DNA of 64,000 nucleotides from Dastarcus helophoroides (lineage: Eukaryota; Arthropoda; Insecta; Coleoptera; Bothrideridae), in assembly GCA_028583605.1 (NCBI GenBank), contig CM053337.1:25096162-25160161 (forward strand). The letters are read 5' to 3'. This document shows, piece by piece, positions 11,414-22,240 of the stretch (the first letter of the stretch is position 1; the number at the start of each line of letters is the position of its first letter). Both the position numbers and the translations under genes were made by a program. The notes under the pieces were generated by a model that was not told the origin of the DNA, made no database searches, and was given only the letters and a program-made list of their open reading frames with translations.

Positions 11414-12127
11414 GTTTCCAGTTTTTGTGCACCTTGTTCTTATTCCAAAGTTCTGCTAATAATATAACAAATGCATTCATAATCTAATTAAATATGTATA
11501 AACACATATTTTTTTAAATATATACATGGTTTGTCTTTTTACGATATCAAATCTTTCCATTTCTCAAGCTCCCAACTTGAGAATAGCTTCATAAGTCCAT
11601 CAGGCGCCTCGCAACGTTGTAAAATTTGCATATCATTATTTATAATAAAGATCTTACTTGTAATCGTAATGCATTAGCTACTCGATAGCGAAGGCGACAT
11701 TTGTCTGAATGAGTGAAAATATGCCCAAGGCGACTCACGTATAGAGGAAGTATCTCGGATGCATCCTAAATTACGAACCGTGAAAGAACGTCTTGACCAC
11801 AGCTCGAAGCGGTCTAACTGAATAATGCACTAGACCACGAATGAGATAATAATAACACAAACATGAGCATAAAGAGGAAGATGCTACATTTATTCTCCCA
11901 TAGATGAGACAGAGAATCGAGGATATTTTTAATTTTCTCACCTATAGACTTAATACCGAAAATTCCAATCTTTTTTCTAATTCGACTTTATTCTGGAACT
12001 GCTGTGTTGGAAATTCGGCTCGTTTTTCAACTTTCCCTTTCAATTCAAAGTATTATTTAAATTTTCTAGAAAATAGTGGACCTTTTTCATCGAAATTTAC
12101 CTTTCTCCATTTTACTAATTAGCTAAT
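11414..12127. other. No recognised feature
   Basis: Mixed AT-rich sequence. The open frame at 11904-12122 is F/N/S-rich and resembles the degenerate repeats. Confidence 0.5.
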
Positions 12128-13420
12128 AAAGATAATATAGCAGCCGAACATAAAAGAATTATAAAAGCAACACACCAAGCTGCACAGGAAGCTCTTGGAT
12201 TGAAGGAGAAAAGAAATAAAGTGAGAAGTAACAATAAATGGATGTCAGAAGAATTAGAGATTTTAGTACAAGAAACGAATAAAGCATACAAAAACTATCT
12301 AAGTCAACGAACTCAGAGCAATAGAGACAAGTATAAAGAAATTTAAAGGGAAGTGGAAAGACGTATAAAAACAAACAAGAATTTCTGGTGGGAATGTAAA
12401 TGTAATGAAATATGAATCAAAACAGGAGGATCCCAATCAACGGGAGCATGAAAACGTCTCAAATCAATGAAGACTAACAGAAATGAAAAAAATAGAAATC
12501 CAATAAGTATGAGGAACTGGACAACATACTATGAATCATTATTAGTAGAAACCCTAGAAGAATATAAAGAACTTAGGGCTAATTTACAACAAGAAGAGGG
12601 AAGAAACGGAGATGAAAATCTAAGGATAACAAGGCGGACAGTTATTTAAGCCATAAAAAATATGACGAAAAACAGAGCTCCAGGACCGGGAGGAATCATG
12701 ACCCAAAAGCTCAAATGTGGCGGAAACATTCTATGGGATCAAGTTACTAATTTAATAAATATGTGCTTAGGAGAAAATCGACTACCGCACGCAAGAAATA
12801 CGGCATACTTAGTTTCAATATTGTTACGGGCTTATCGGTTCGATTGATTACACTTGATAGGTAAGGTTAGGTTAGGTTTATTACTGAACTAAACTCGGAT
12901 CACTACAACTGAACAAATAACTCACTTATTGACTTCTACTAACTCACTAACTACACTGACTCTAGCTTACTTACTCGAGGGAAAGCTGACCGCCTTATAT
13001 AGTTTTGGCTCCAGGCTTCTAGAACTTTTCGGCAGATAAAGCTTATCGTTTGCCGAAATTTCTGGAACGCTTATCTGCTGTTTGTTACGTTATCGCGGCC
13101 GCTTTCCCCTTATCAGATCTTTCTAGAAACATTTCTTACGTACTAAATTCTACAATTTTATTCTAAATTCTATTCTTTCTATTTACATTGCGCTACAATA
13201 TTTAAAAAGGCAAAGGCCCGGAACTTAAAAACTATAGGGGACTAAGTGTTAATAGCACGTTGAGCAGATTATTTGGTAGATTCACTAAATTGCAAATACA
13301 AGAAAATATAGGACACACAATAAATGAGCTTCGCTAGTGGAACCAGTACTACTCTATGGAAGTGAAATTTGGACCCTAAGCGCGGAGTGGAAGAGAAAGT
13401 TCAACACCATTGAGATGCGT
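12128..13420 (+). pseudogene. RTE-like LINE remnant, core deleted, split by a solo LTR
   Basis: Decayed plus-strand LINE ORF. Before the reverse transcriptase is a lysine/arginine-rich linker (WMSEELEILVQETNKAYKNY near 12240; MRNWTTYYESLL near 12510). The fingers region follows: NRAPGPGGIMTQKLKCGGN (12666-12725), INMCLGENRLPHARNTAYL and the conserved post-insertion stretch NYRGLSVNSTLSRLFG (13232-13280). The copy then jumps at about 13330 to LVEPVLLYGSEIWTL and IEMR (13335-13418), a C-terminal motif typical of RTE-like elements. The palm with its catalytic Y-x-D-D is therefore deleted. Stops are scattered. If the LTR at 12822-13197 and one ATAT are ignored, the frame reads straight from AYLVSI into FKKAKA. 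Confidence 0.8.
12822..13197 (-). mobile_element. Solo LTR, copy 2 of five, inside the LINE
   Basis: On the plus strand it starts TGTTACGGGCTTATCGG and ends CGCTACA, and it is flanked by ATAT on both sides (12818-12821 and 13198-13201), a 4-bp target duplication as in Ty3/Gypsy-type elements. Read on the minus strand it has the family's GCGGCCGC box, TTCTAGAA at 13121-13128 and 13017-13024, and GAAATTTCTGGAA at 13055-13067. A TATA-like TATATAAGG and TTTCCCTCGAG follow. A short GGTTA run at 12860-12877 lies inside it. Confidence 0.9.
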
Positions 13421-13429
13421 TAGGGAAAC

Positions 13430-13950
13430 ATCTTGAAGTAATGGCAATATTGCAACTTCACTACTCATTTTAGATGACTTTGGCCCTTTTGGCTAAAACT
13501 CCGTTGCGGAAACCTTATAGCATAAGCAGTGCATGTTGTCGACTTAGAAAATCTACTGCAAAGAGGCTTGCAGATTTGGATTACTGTACCCACGCGGATA
13601 GTCTGTGCTAAAAATCAAGTAGTGGTGTCAATTAGTTGCTTATGTCTCGCTTCCGCAGTAAAGATCTAACGTTGTAGAGACTTTTTGCTTCGATTGAAGT
13701 AACGGCAATATTGCACCTCCACTATTTCTTTTAGGTGACTTTGGCCCTTTTGGCTAAAACTCCGTCGTGGAAATCTCATAGCATGAGCACTGCAGTGTTG
13801 TCGACTCAGATAATCTACCGCAAAGAGATTTCGGGATTTGGATTATTGTACCGACGTGGATAGTCTATGCTAAAAATCAAGTCTCAGTTAGGTGTTTACG
13901 TCTCGCTTCCGCAGTGAAGATCTACCGTTCTACAAACTTTTTGCTTCGAT
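13430..13950 (+). repeat. Tandem pair of a 258-bp repeat
   Basis: Two direct copies (about 13430-13691 and 13692-13950). Each starts TTGAAGTAA(T/C)GGCAATATTG and contains GACTTTGGCCCTTTTGGCTA, GCTAAAAATCAAGT, GTCTCGCTTCCGCAGT and a CTTTTTGCTTCGATT end. A third, more diverged copy is at 10380-10640. No terminal inverted repeat or coding sequence. It may be a fragment of an unrecognised element or a short satellite. Confidence 0.75.
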
Positions 13951-13960
13951 TACTATCGAC

Positions 13961-16034
13961 GAACTACCTGACCTCTGAGATATATTTAAACTAGCTAGAT
14001 ATTACTTATCTTTTGCAGAATTAGATAAACAATTGTCTTTAGAATTTAATAGCAAAACTATCCTAAATAAAAGTTTTTGGGTTTGTTAAATTGATGGATC
14101 AGTTTGTTTTGTTTCAATGATTTAATTTGTCTCTGGTTATAAATAAGAACCAGATATAGTGGACCGTTGCAAAATAGATAGCTGGCGCTTCGATTAAACA
14201 TAATTTCTCATTTATAAAACTAGTTTGGATAAACGTAATAAAATTAACTTAATCAGCTGTGCCATAGCTTTAAAGTGTTCATGCAGATTGCAGAATGATG
14301 TCTTGTTCAGATTCTTTAATACGACCATAGTGAGTCTTTGGCTTTCGGCAGCAAAGTTGAGTTCTATTGCGTTATATGGATACTACCAACCATTGTATTA
14401 GAAATATCCTAAGTGCAAAGTCATGGCAAAGTATATGCCTTAATGTAGGACGATGCAGTCATCGCTATGAGATCATTTATTAACACAGGAAATGGAAAAC
14501 GATTATTTACCCTTCTAGATATAGGTAATATTAGTTTTGGAATATCTGGAGCAGTTTTTCAGCACAAAACATATTTTACTAACTCCGCCTTGCAAGTTAC
14601 AGCTACATAAATTTTCGTCAAAATCGCTTCCAGTAATTAAGCCTGTAAAAGCTATAAAAAGTGACAAACACATTTTCGCTTTAACACACATATTTATTAT
14701 TTAGGATTAAGATTCTGAAATGGTTAACTGCAAATCTCAGGCACTTTGTTGCAATAAAAATTACAAACTGCTGAAAGCCAAGTGTACATTAAGAGACTCT
14801 CAATGGCGCCGATGATCAAACAATCCCTTCTATATTTTTAAATAAACTCCAGGTGACCTTTCAATGATTTTAACTGCTCCGCACCCAACAAAATGTTTAA
14901 ACGTAACTTTCACTTGTCACCGTTTCTATAAAACACCATCAGATATTATTCGAGAGATGCTGCTCCTAATAAGCGGCTGGTAAAACACAAAGGACGCTCT
15001 TTGATAAGCATGGGAATCGCCTGCGCTTTCTACGAGTACTCCTTAAGAAAGCCATTACCGAAATGATAAATAAAAACATCGCTTGTTATATTAAAGATGA
15101 TGAGAGAAATTCAATTTACTTTCGAACACAATGTTGGTGTTCATCACAGCAATAAAATTTAATAACTTCCTTTTGTTTAGATTACATACAGTATTGGCTA
15201 GTTGGTCCGTTCGGTCTGGTTTAGAAACTAGAGTAGCCAAACAGACCCTGGTGTAAGGCAGGAGGCAGAGTGAACGCAGATCCAGACTGTAATTTAGTTA
15301 TTCGAATCACCTTATCAACATGCAAAATATTGTCAGATGAGTGCCATAGCTGGCGGCACAAATGTTTTCATTATTGAATAACGGTATTCATCACATCCAG
15401 GTTTAAACACCCATAGGGATAACGAATGCAGAAGAAAGGTAATATGATATGACGAATAGTAAAGAATTTTTTGAAAAGAAATGGGTGCAAGAGTTATAAA
15501 ATGCCTGATACTTTTCAACGACCATCACAAATGTGTAGTAAATTTTTGAAAAAAGACAGGTACTGTTACCAACCCTACAAACTTTACCGTAAATTTATAG
15601 TTCCTCAATTCATCCCAGCTTTCGTTTTATATGGTTTTTGGCGTCTGATGTACTGAGTGAAATTAAAATTTGTTTCACAACTAAGCGTTTACAACGACAA
15701 CTTTAACAAACTTTTCCAAAATTTGACTTTTTCTATGTTGACCATAAATTAAAAATTCATGTTTTTTCAAAATTTTAGGTTCAGACGTCTTAGGATCGTT
15801 TATTATTAGAAAGTTTCAATTCATTTTCTTAAAATATCTACTTTTTTCTTGAAGTTAAATTCCAAAGTTTAACCTATGTAATTCTGATCTATGTAAATCT
15901 ATAAAATGATTGAGTTGGTCTCGAAATTTCAAGTTTTTTCTTTTAATTTTTGTGTACATTTAAAATATTTGTGTCCGCTTATAACGAGCCCCACAGTAGC
16001 AAAGAAATGGGTTCGTCATAAGCGAAGTTCGCAT
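13961..16034. other. Unique sequence without a recognised gene
   Basis: About 2 kb of normal-complexity AT-rich DNA. Open frames (for example 15333-15518, 15471-15656) overlap each other on opposite strands and have no recognisable motif. Confidence 0.5.
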
Positions 16035-16569
16035 TGTAACAAAATGTAATTATAAAATTTGTATTAATGATTGTGTAAGGAACTCTCTGGAAACATTTGA
16101 TAATGGAAAGCGGCCGCGATAATAAATCATACGTCGGATAAGTGCTCTAGATGTTTCCGTAAGCGATAAGTTTTATCTGCACGAAGTTCCGTTCTAGAAA
16201 CCGGAACGTTACCTATAAGTACTCGGTCGTCTTTCCCTCAGTCAGCCAGTTGGTTAGTCAAGTTAGTTAGTTAGTCAGATAGTCTGATAATTAAGTGAAC
16301 TATGTTACTGTGGAACGGACTGGTCCTTGGTTATCTTCAAAAATTGAAATACGAATCTTATCCCCTGAAACCAAGCAAGATTAAAAAACACAACAAAAAT
16401 TGCTCTAACGCGTTACCACAACCAAGCTATCATCTTCAGAGAGATCTGTTGTGTTTTTTTAATCTTTCTTGGTTTCAAGTGAATTATAATTGTGGTGTTC
16501 CGAAATTAGTTTGAAATAAAGTGGTTACAACTCACGAAGTTATTATTTTCGAACCGATAACGCGCAACA
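16035..16569 (+). mobile_element. Solo LTR, copy 3 of five, with a nested SINE
   Basis: Begins TGTAACAAAATGTAATTATA and ends CGCGCAACA. It shares with copy 1 the AAGCGGCCGCGAT box, TTCTAGAA (16192-16199), GTACTCGGTCGTCTTTCCCTC, TCAGTCAG and GTTAGTCAGATAGT repeats and an AATAAAG signal. A snap-back retroposon at 16310-16477 interrupts it; without that and the duplicated target the LTR would be about 350 bp. Flanks GCAT and ATAT do not match, so its target duplication is lost or mutated. Confidence 0.85.
16310..16477 (-). mobile_element. Snap-back SINE-like retroposon nested in a solo LTR
   Basis: Starts GTGGAACGGACTGGTCCTTG and ends inside the second arm at TTTCTTGGTTTCA. LTR sequence is repeated at the two edges (AGTGAACTATGTTACTG left, AGTGAATTATAATTGTG right), an imperfect target duplication. 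The left copy differs from the LTR family at several places. The palindrome is incomplete here: the right arm lacks the CGAAACGCG part. Confidence 0.7.
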
Positions 16570-16739
16570 ATATTAAAGATTAATAATAGTAACTCTTCAA
16601 CCGTCCATACCTTACAGATTGGTTTGTTTTAAGCGAAAGTTAGTAATATATATAACTGGATATCACTATATTTCCTAAAATTTCTATGTTAAAATTAGGA
16701 TTCTGACTTTTCGCTAAACATTTCCTCTTAGATATGGAT
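16570..16739. other. No recognised feature
   Basis: Short AT-rich stretch between the LTR and the next repeat block. Confidence 0.4.
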
Positions 16740-18937
16740 ATTTTGAATTTGTTCTAGAAATTTGTATTTCCAAAGTAAAAATTTCAAGAAAAAATTTATA
16801 TCATTCCAGTTTAAAACCAAAATTTTGAATTTAGGTTGAAATTTGGAAAGTCAACTTGAAATGATGACTTCTCTTCCAAAATTCCTAAATTTGATTTTCA
16901 ATTTTTATATGCTTACCTCAAAATTTTTATTTTTCTCAAGCTTTGATTTTTGCTCTTTGAATTTTTTCAGTTTAAGAGTTACAATTTGATTTGGTCTGAA
17001 ATATTTAATTTTGCTTGCAAAAATATAGACCGTAAATTCTATGAATTTGGGCTTTTTGCTAAAAAGTCGGGTTAAAACTCTGACTTTTTTCTTTTTCTGT
17101 AAAAAGACAAAATTTGGAGAAATTAACTGTCACTACATTTTTAAAAATAAATCAAAATTATGAAAAATTTGCAATTTGGGGTCAAAACTTTTAAAATAAA
17201 TAACAATTTTGAGGAAAAGTCAAAATTTTTGAAAAAGTAAATGTTTTCAAAATAAGTGAAGATTTTGAAATGTGAAAAGATCCAAAAAGATAAAATTCTT
17301 AAAGCGTGTTGAATTTTGAGGCATTTGCAATTTTGAGAAAAGCCGAAATTTTTAACAAAAGAATTAAACAATGTAGATTCGAGAAATTCAAAAAAGGTCG
17401 ACACTTACAAAAGGTCTGAATATTAAAGTGAATCGAAGTTTGCAAAAAAGCCAAAAAGTCGAGAAATAATCGAAAAAAATCGAAATTTTGGAAAAAATAT
17501 TTTAATAACATTTAGAATAATCAGAAAAAGTTGAAATTATGATAAAAACCAAAATTAAAAAAAAAACGAAGATACCGGTTGAAATGTTGAAAATTAAAAA
17601 ATTATTTGCATTAAGAAAAGTAAAAATTTTGACAAAAAATTGAAACTTAAAAAAAATTAAAATCTTCAGTGAAGTCAAGTTTTCAAAAAAAGTTGAAATT
17701 TGTAGAAAAAGTAGGAAGTTTAAATATTTTGAAATTGTCAAAAAAGTTAAAATTTCGCAAATGTCGAAATTTTTTTGTTGAAATTTTCAAAAATGATGAG
17801 AGATAAGAAAATTTCGGAAGAAAGCGAAAATTTTAAAATTTTGAAACTTTTAAAAAGACGATATCTTTAAACATGTCGAATCTTCAATAAATTGAGATTT
17901 CGAAAAAAGTAGATCAATAAAAGGGAGAATTAAAAAAAAGTTGAAATATTCAGAAGAATCGAAGTATTCAAAAAAGATCGAAATTTAAAAAAATTCTAAA
18001 TATTCCAAGATGGTCGACAGTTGCAAGAAATAGTCAAAATTTCGGGAAATAATGGAGAAATAGAAAAGGTTAACATTTTTGAAAATAGTCGGAATGCGAG
18101 GAAAAAAAAATATTTTTACAAAAAGTGTAAATATTCAAAAATGATGAACACTTCGATAAAACGTCAAATTTTTTAAAAGTTGTGTTGGAAATTTTAAAAA
18201 AGGGCAAATTTTCAAAAAATGACGAAATATTTAGAAAGTTGAAATTTAATAAAAATCAATTTGTCCACATCTTTTTTTTAAATCTCAAATTTTGAAAAAA
18301 GGACAACATAAAAAAACAAAATTTTGAAAAAAGTCCATCTTGCCTAAAAGAATATTGTTTAAAATGTTAAAATTTTACAATAAGTGGAAATTTTGTATAA
18401 AGGTCGAAAACACCGGAAAAGTTGAAAAAGGTCAAAAAAATAATAAAAAAATAAACAAAAAAAGTCAAAACTTTAGAAAAAGTGGGAATTTTGTAAAGAG
18501 ATCAAATTTGAAAAGAAGAGAAATTTGAAAAGGGTCGAAGTTGAAAAAAATAAAAACTTTGCTAACTTCCAAGTCGAAATTTTCGGAAAAGAGTAATTTT
18601 CAAAAAAATCAAAGCTTTTAAAAATAGATTTTTAAAAGCGGTCAAAATTTATAAAATGAATCAAAATTTTGAGAAAAACAATTTTGAAAATAAATGGATA
18701 TCTTCAAAATAATGTGACAAGTTCAAAGAAAGAGGCGAAGTTTTGAAATTGGAAATTTTTTGATGCATCAAAATTTTCAAGAAAATTGAGCAGTTTACGG
18801 ACTGCTGACAGAAGTAAAAACTTTAAATTAGGATATAAGAGGGTTTATCTTGGATTTTCAAAATAATTGCGGTACCGAACACAAAAATTTGTAAATTAAA
18901 ATTATCCTTAAATCCGTTTAGATATTCTCTGTATTTT
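16740..18937. repeat. A-rich degenerate repeat block
   Basis: Begins T-rich (16740-17100), then becomes A-rich on the plus strand with GTCGAAATTTTGAAAAA-type units to about 18800. The F/I/L-rich frames on the minus strand and K/N-rich frames on the plus strand are composition artefacts. Confidence 0.85.
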
Positions 18938-19600
18938 TGGTGAAACGGTCTGGTCCTTGGTTATCTTCAAAAATTGAAATACACAACTTGTCAGTGGACA
19001 GGACAATTTCTGTATTTCAATTCTCTGTATTTTCTTTGCGAAGTTTAGTTTATTCCATTCCTGTTGAGTGAAATTTTCTTCACCAGTTTCTTCTTCCACA
19101 TTTCTTAATTTTCAGTTCCTTTTTATCGTTAAGGAATGGTAATCTTTTATAGATTTCCCTAAAAAGCATTTGCGTCATTATTGCGTTATTGTGACCAAAA
19201 AACACACAAATACTATTGTGAAATTTAACGATAAATACAAATAATAATTAAATTTAAAGTTTCAGGCAGTTCACCTTTCTGCTCATCATCAGAAATATAA
19301 ATGATTAAATTTTTTTTCTCTACAAAAGCTGTCTACCGACAGAAATAATTTTGACAGTTTGTTTTTAACTGTATTTATATATATTGTTAATTTTTACAAT
19401 AGTTTTTAAGTGTTTTTTTTAGTGAGTGTTGTCACAAACTAAGATCTAACGCAATCGCTGTTTGGGGCAATCTATAAAAGATTGCCATTCCTTAACGAAA
19501 AAGAGGTAACAGAAAATTTATACGTCTTGGCAGAAGCAACTCACGAAGAAAATGCCACTCAACAGGAATGGAATCATATCCGTTTTTGTTGTACAAACTG
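18915..19600. mobile_element. Inverted-repeat element FB2, copy 1
   Basis: The left arm (about 19034-19155, reaching back to 18915 across the SINE insertion) pairs with the right arm (19465-19576). Landmarks are ATTCCATTCCTGTTGAGTG on the left against CTCAACAGGAATGGAAT on the right, and CGTTAAGGAATGGTAATC on the left against GATTGCCATTCCTTAACG on the right. The arms agree over about 105 bp with gaps. The centre (19156-19464) is unique with no transposase. Both arms can be read to give an E-E-N-x-T-Q-Q-E-W-N peptide, so the arms may derive from coding sequence. A shorter relative is at 40727-40955. Family unknown. Confidence 0.65.
18938..19019 (-). mobile_element. Snap-back SINE-like retroposon, internally deleted, 14-bp target repeat
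   Basis: Starts TGGTGAAACGGTCTGGTCC and carries the 3' tail region (TTGGTTATCTTCAAAAATTG). It then has a deleted body and ends at the 5' end TGTATTTCA. A perfect 14-bp repeat, ATTCTCTGTATTTT, flanks it (18924-18937 and 19020-19033). The uninterrupted version of the target is visible at 40727-40745. Confidence 0.85.
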
Positions 19601-19979
19601 GTATACTACTCACTGTTGTAAAGCACAGTTATTCTACTGATTTTACAATTAAAATCATAATCAGCATTGATGCACTTTGCCCACCTTGTTTAAATGGAGG
19701 TTTATTGGCCATTGGCCTATATAATGGGAAGGAATATCAGGTTACCAACCCAAAAATAAAACCCCGATATTTTATGATATAATACAAAAATTATTTTAAA
19801 GTCTGAAACATGAAACAATCTGTGGTACAGTTATCCTTCACACTACGGGATTCTAGGGATAAAAACGCGTGCTTTGTGACAAAGTGACTCGACGCAATAT
19901 CATAAAATACCTCTCTGGCCATAAAACTGCTATATTGAACCCACTAACTCTAGATTCGATAATTCTAGTTTCAATTTAA
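19601..19979. other. No recognised feature
   Basis: Unique sequence. The open frame 19552-19782 starts within the FB2 arm and has no recognisable motif. Confidence 0.45.
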
Positions 19980-22200
19980 AATTTTTGGAAAAAAAAAACA
20001 GAAAATTTTTACTAAAACTTTCCCTTCTAGAAAGAGAGAAAAAAAAATGAATTTTAAGTCGACATTTTGGGGCAAAAATGAAATCTTCGTGTTAAACCAA
20101 AATTTTGAGAGGAGTTAAATTTTCAAGAATATCAAAGTTAGAGAATATCAAAATTAGCAAAGAAAAAAAATACTGATAAAAATTTCGAATGTCAAACTTC
20201 AAACTTTGAAAGATTTCCTGAATAAATTAAATTCGGAAAAAAAATGAAATATCCAACAATATTTTCCTCAGAATTTTACTTTATATAAATTTTAATATAA
20301 TCGAAAAGCTTTTTTTCTGAAATATTTCAAACATATTATTCTAGAAATTATGACGTTTTATTAATATTGTGTTTGATTTTGAAAAAAATTATTGAATTTT
20401 AAGACAAAGTCGAAGTTTGGAGAAGGAAGAAATTTCCAGAAACAAAACTTCAAATTTTGGAGTATATCCTGTTCCGAGAATAAAACGAATTTAGAGAAAC
20501 AAGTGCAAATCTTTTTTTTTTTTTTTTGGTGAAACAAACTTGTTCTTGGTTATGTTCCAAAGCTAATATACAAATCTTGTCCCCTGAAACCAAAAATATT
20601 AAAAAATACAACAGAAATTGCTCGTTTCAATAGCCAAGCTATCATCTTCAGAAAGATAATAATATGAGATACTGTATCTCTCCGAAGATAATAGCTTGGC
20701 TACCGAAACGCGTTACAGCAACTTTTGTTACATTTTTTATATTTCTTGATTTCAGAGGACAAGATTTGTATAACAAGTGGAAATCTACAAAGTCAAATTA
20801 AAAAAAATCAGAAAAACTGAACATTAATAAAAACGAATTTCGAAAATAATTTTCCAAATCTCGAGAAAATGATAGACATTTCTCGAAAATATTCAAATTT
20901 ACCAGAAAAGAAAAGAAACAGCGGAAACAGTAGAATTAAGAAAAAATTATAATTTCGAGAAAAGGACAAAATTTTCAGAAAATCAAATTTCCTTCTGGAA
21001 AAATTTAAAAACTGTCAAAAAATAGAAAAAAGACAAAATTTTCGAAGGTTGAATTTTGTGAAAAAAAAGTCGAATTTCAAAAAAAAATTGCAGTTGGGCA
21101 AAAATATTCTTTTCGAAATATTTAGTTTTTTATTTAAATGTTAACATAATATTTAAATTTCGGTAAAGAAATTTAATTTTTTTCATTAAATACAAAAATA
21201 TTTTCCCAACATGATTGCCTCTTTATTCACATTCCATATTCTATTCCGATCAAAGTTAGAGAACATAGATGAATTTAGAGAAAGTAGAAATTTCAAAAAG
21301 AACCAATTTCGGGGAAAAAGTCTACAATTCCAGAAACATAAAATATTTCGAGATAAGAGTCGAAATGTCAAAAATAAAGCAAATTTTGAAATAGGTGCAA
21401 TTTGAAATTTCCGGAAAGTGTAATTTGAAAAAGTTGAAATATATAGAAAAAAAAGAATAAATACTAAGAAAAAAAGGCAGAATTTTGAAACAACATGAAT
21501 ACTTATTTAGAAAAATGGCGAAATTTAAAAAAAATAAAACGATTTTTAAAAGAACATTCCAACAAAAGAATTTTGAGAATAAAGGCGAAATTTCGAATTT
21601 TTGATGATAAGAAAACGTTTAAGAAAAAGACAAAATTTCGATAAAAAGACGAATTTCAAGCTGAGAGTCGAAACTTTCAGAAATATTTAGTATTAAATTT
21701 TGAGATATGAAATTAGGATTTCGAAAAAAAAACAAACGCTAAGAAACCAGTCAAAATTTTTGGAAAATTAGATTCTATAAGGTTAAAATTTTTATAAAAA
21801 TCCAAACGTTAAGGAAAATGAAGAAATAGGCCAAATTTTGAGAAATCGGTTTGAAATATTCAAGTGAAACTTTAAAATTGAGAGGAAATTCGAAATTTTT
21901 CAGAGAATATCAAAAAAATTGAAAATTTTGCACAGAAAGTTGATTTGATGAAAGTTAAATTTCGAAAAAAGATTAAATTTAAAAAATTTTTGTTTTTAAA
22001 AAGACAAATTTAAAAAAAATCAAAATTTTTAGATAAAAAGACACTTTTACGTAAATATTGAGATTTTTAAGAACATGAAGAATTGGATTTAAAATAAACT
22101 CAAAATTTCTAAAAAAAGAACCAATTTTAAGAAAAATATGGACATTTCGAAAAAAATCGGAAAAGAAAAAACAGATTTTAAACAAAATTTGAAGTTTCGA
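19980..22200. repeat. A-rich degenerate repeat block
   Basis: GTCGAAATTTTGAGAAAA-type units, A-rich on the plus strand, interrupted by a retroposon at 20513-20771. The block ends in a G-run module at 22201-22237. Confidence 0.85.
20513..20771 (-). mobile_element. Snap-back SINE-like retroposon, near full length, with poly(T) edge
   Basis: The left edge is a run of about 15 T followed by GGTGAAACAAACTTG, i.e. a poly(A)-tailed 3' end on the minus strand. Two arms surround a short centre at AGATACTGTATCTCT: GAAATTGCTCGTTTCAATAG with AGCCAAGCTATCATCTTCAG on the left, and their inverse on the right. Target copies AACAAGTGCAAATCT (20498-20512) and AACAAGTGGAAATCT (20772-20786) match at 14 of 15 positions. 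Confidence 0.9.
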
Positions 22201-22240
22201 GCCAGGGGGGCAAGTGCCTTACTCTGCCTTATTCTAGATG
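22201..22240 (-). other. Block-terminal GGCG..CTAGAAT module
   Basis: Read on the minus strand: ATAGGCGCATCTAGAATAAG, then CACTTGCCCCCCTGGCTC, leading directly into the repeat block. The same order of phrases (GGCGTAGCTAGAATAG, GGGGCAA, CCCCCTTGACTCC) opens the T-rich block at 62850. Weaker relatives lie at 22452-22492, 48350-48375 and 56035-56070. Confidence 0.5.

Noticed and set aside
12860..12877. GGTTAGGTTAGG as insect telomeric repeat (TTAGG)n
   Set aside because: Only about three units, and it lies inside a solo LTR copy.
16302..16514. Open frame through the 16.3-kb LTR/SINE junction (and similar frames at 24058, 48431, 56416 and 57705 containing KSCPLKPRKIKKHN)
   Set aside because: The shared peptide is a by-product of the snap-back retroposon arm, read in several copies on either strand; not a gene family.
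17141..17741. Series of F/L-rich frames resembling membrane proteins
   Set aside because: They arise from the T-rich strand of the degenerate repeat. Similar frames occur in every such block (39.4, 46.6, 47.3, 53.6, 63.6 kb) and share no conserved sequence.
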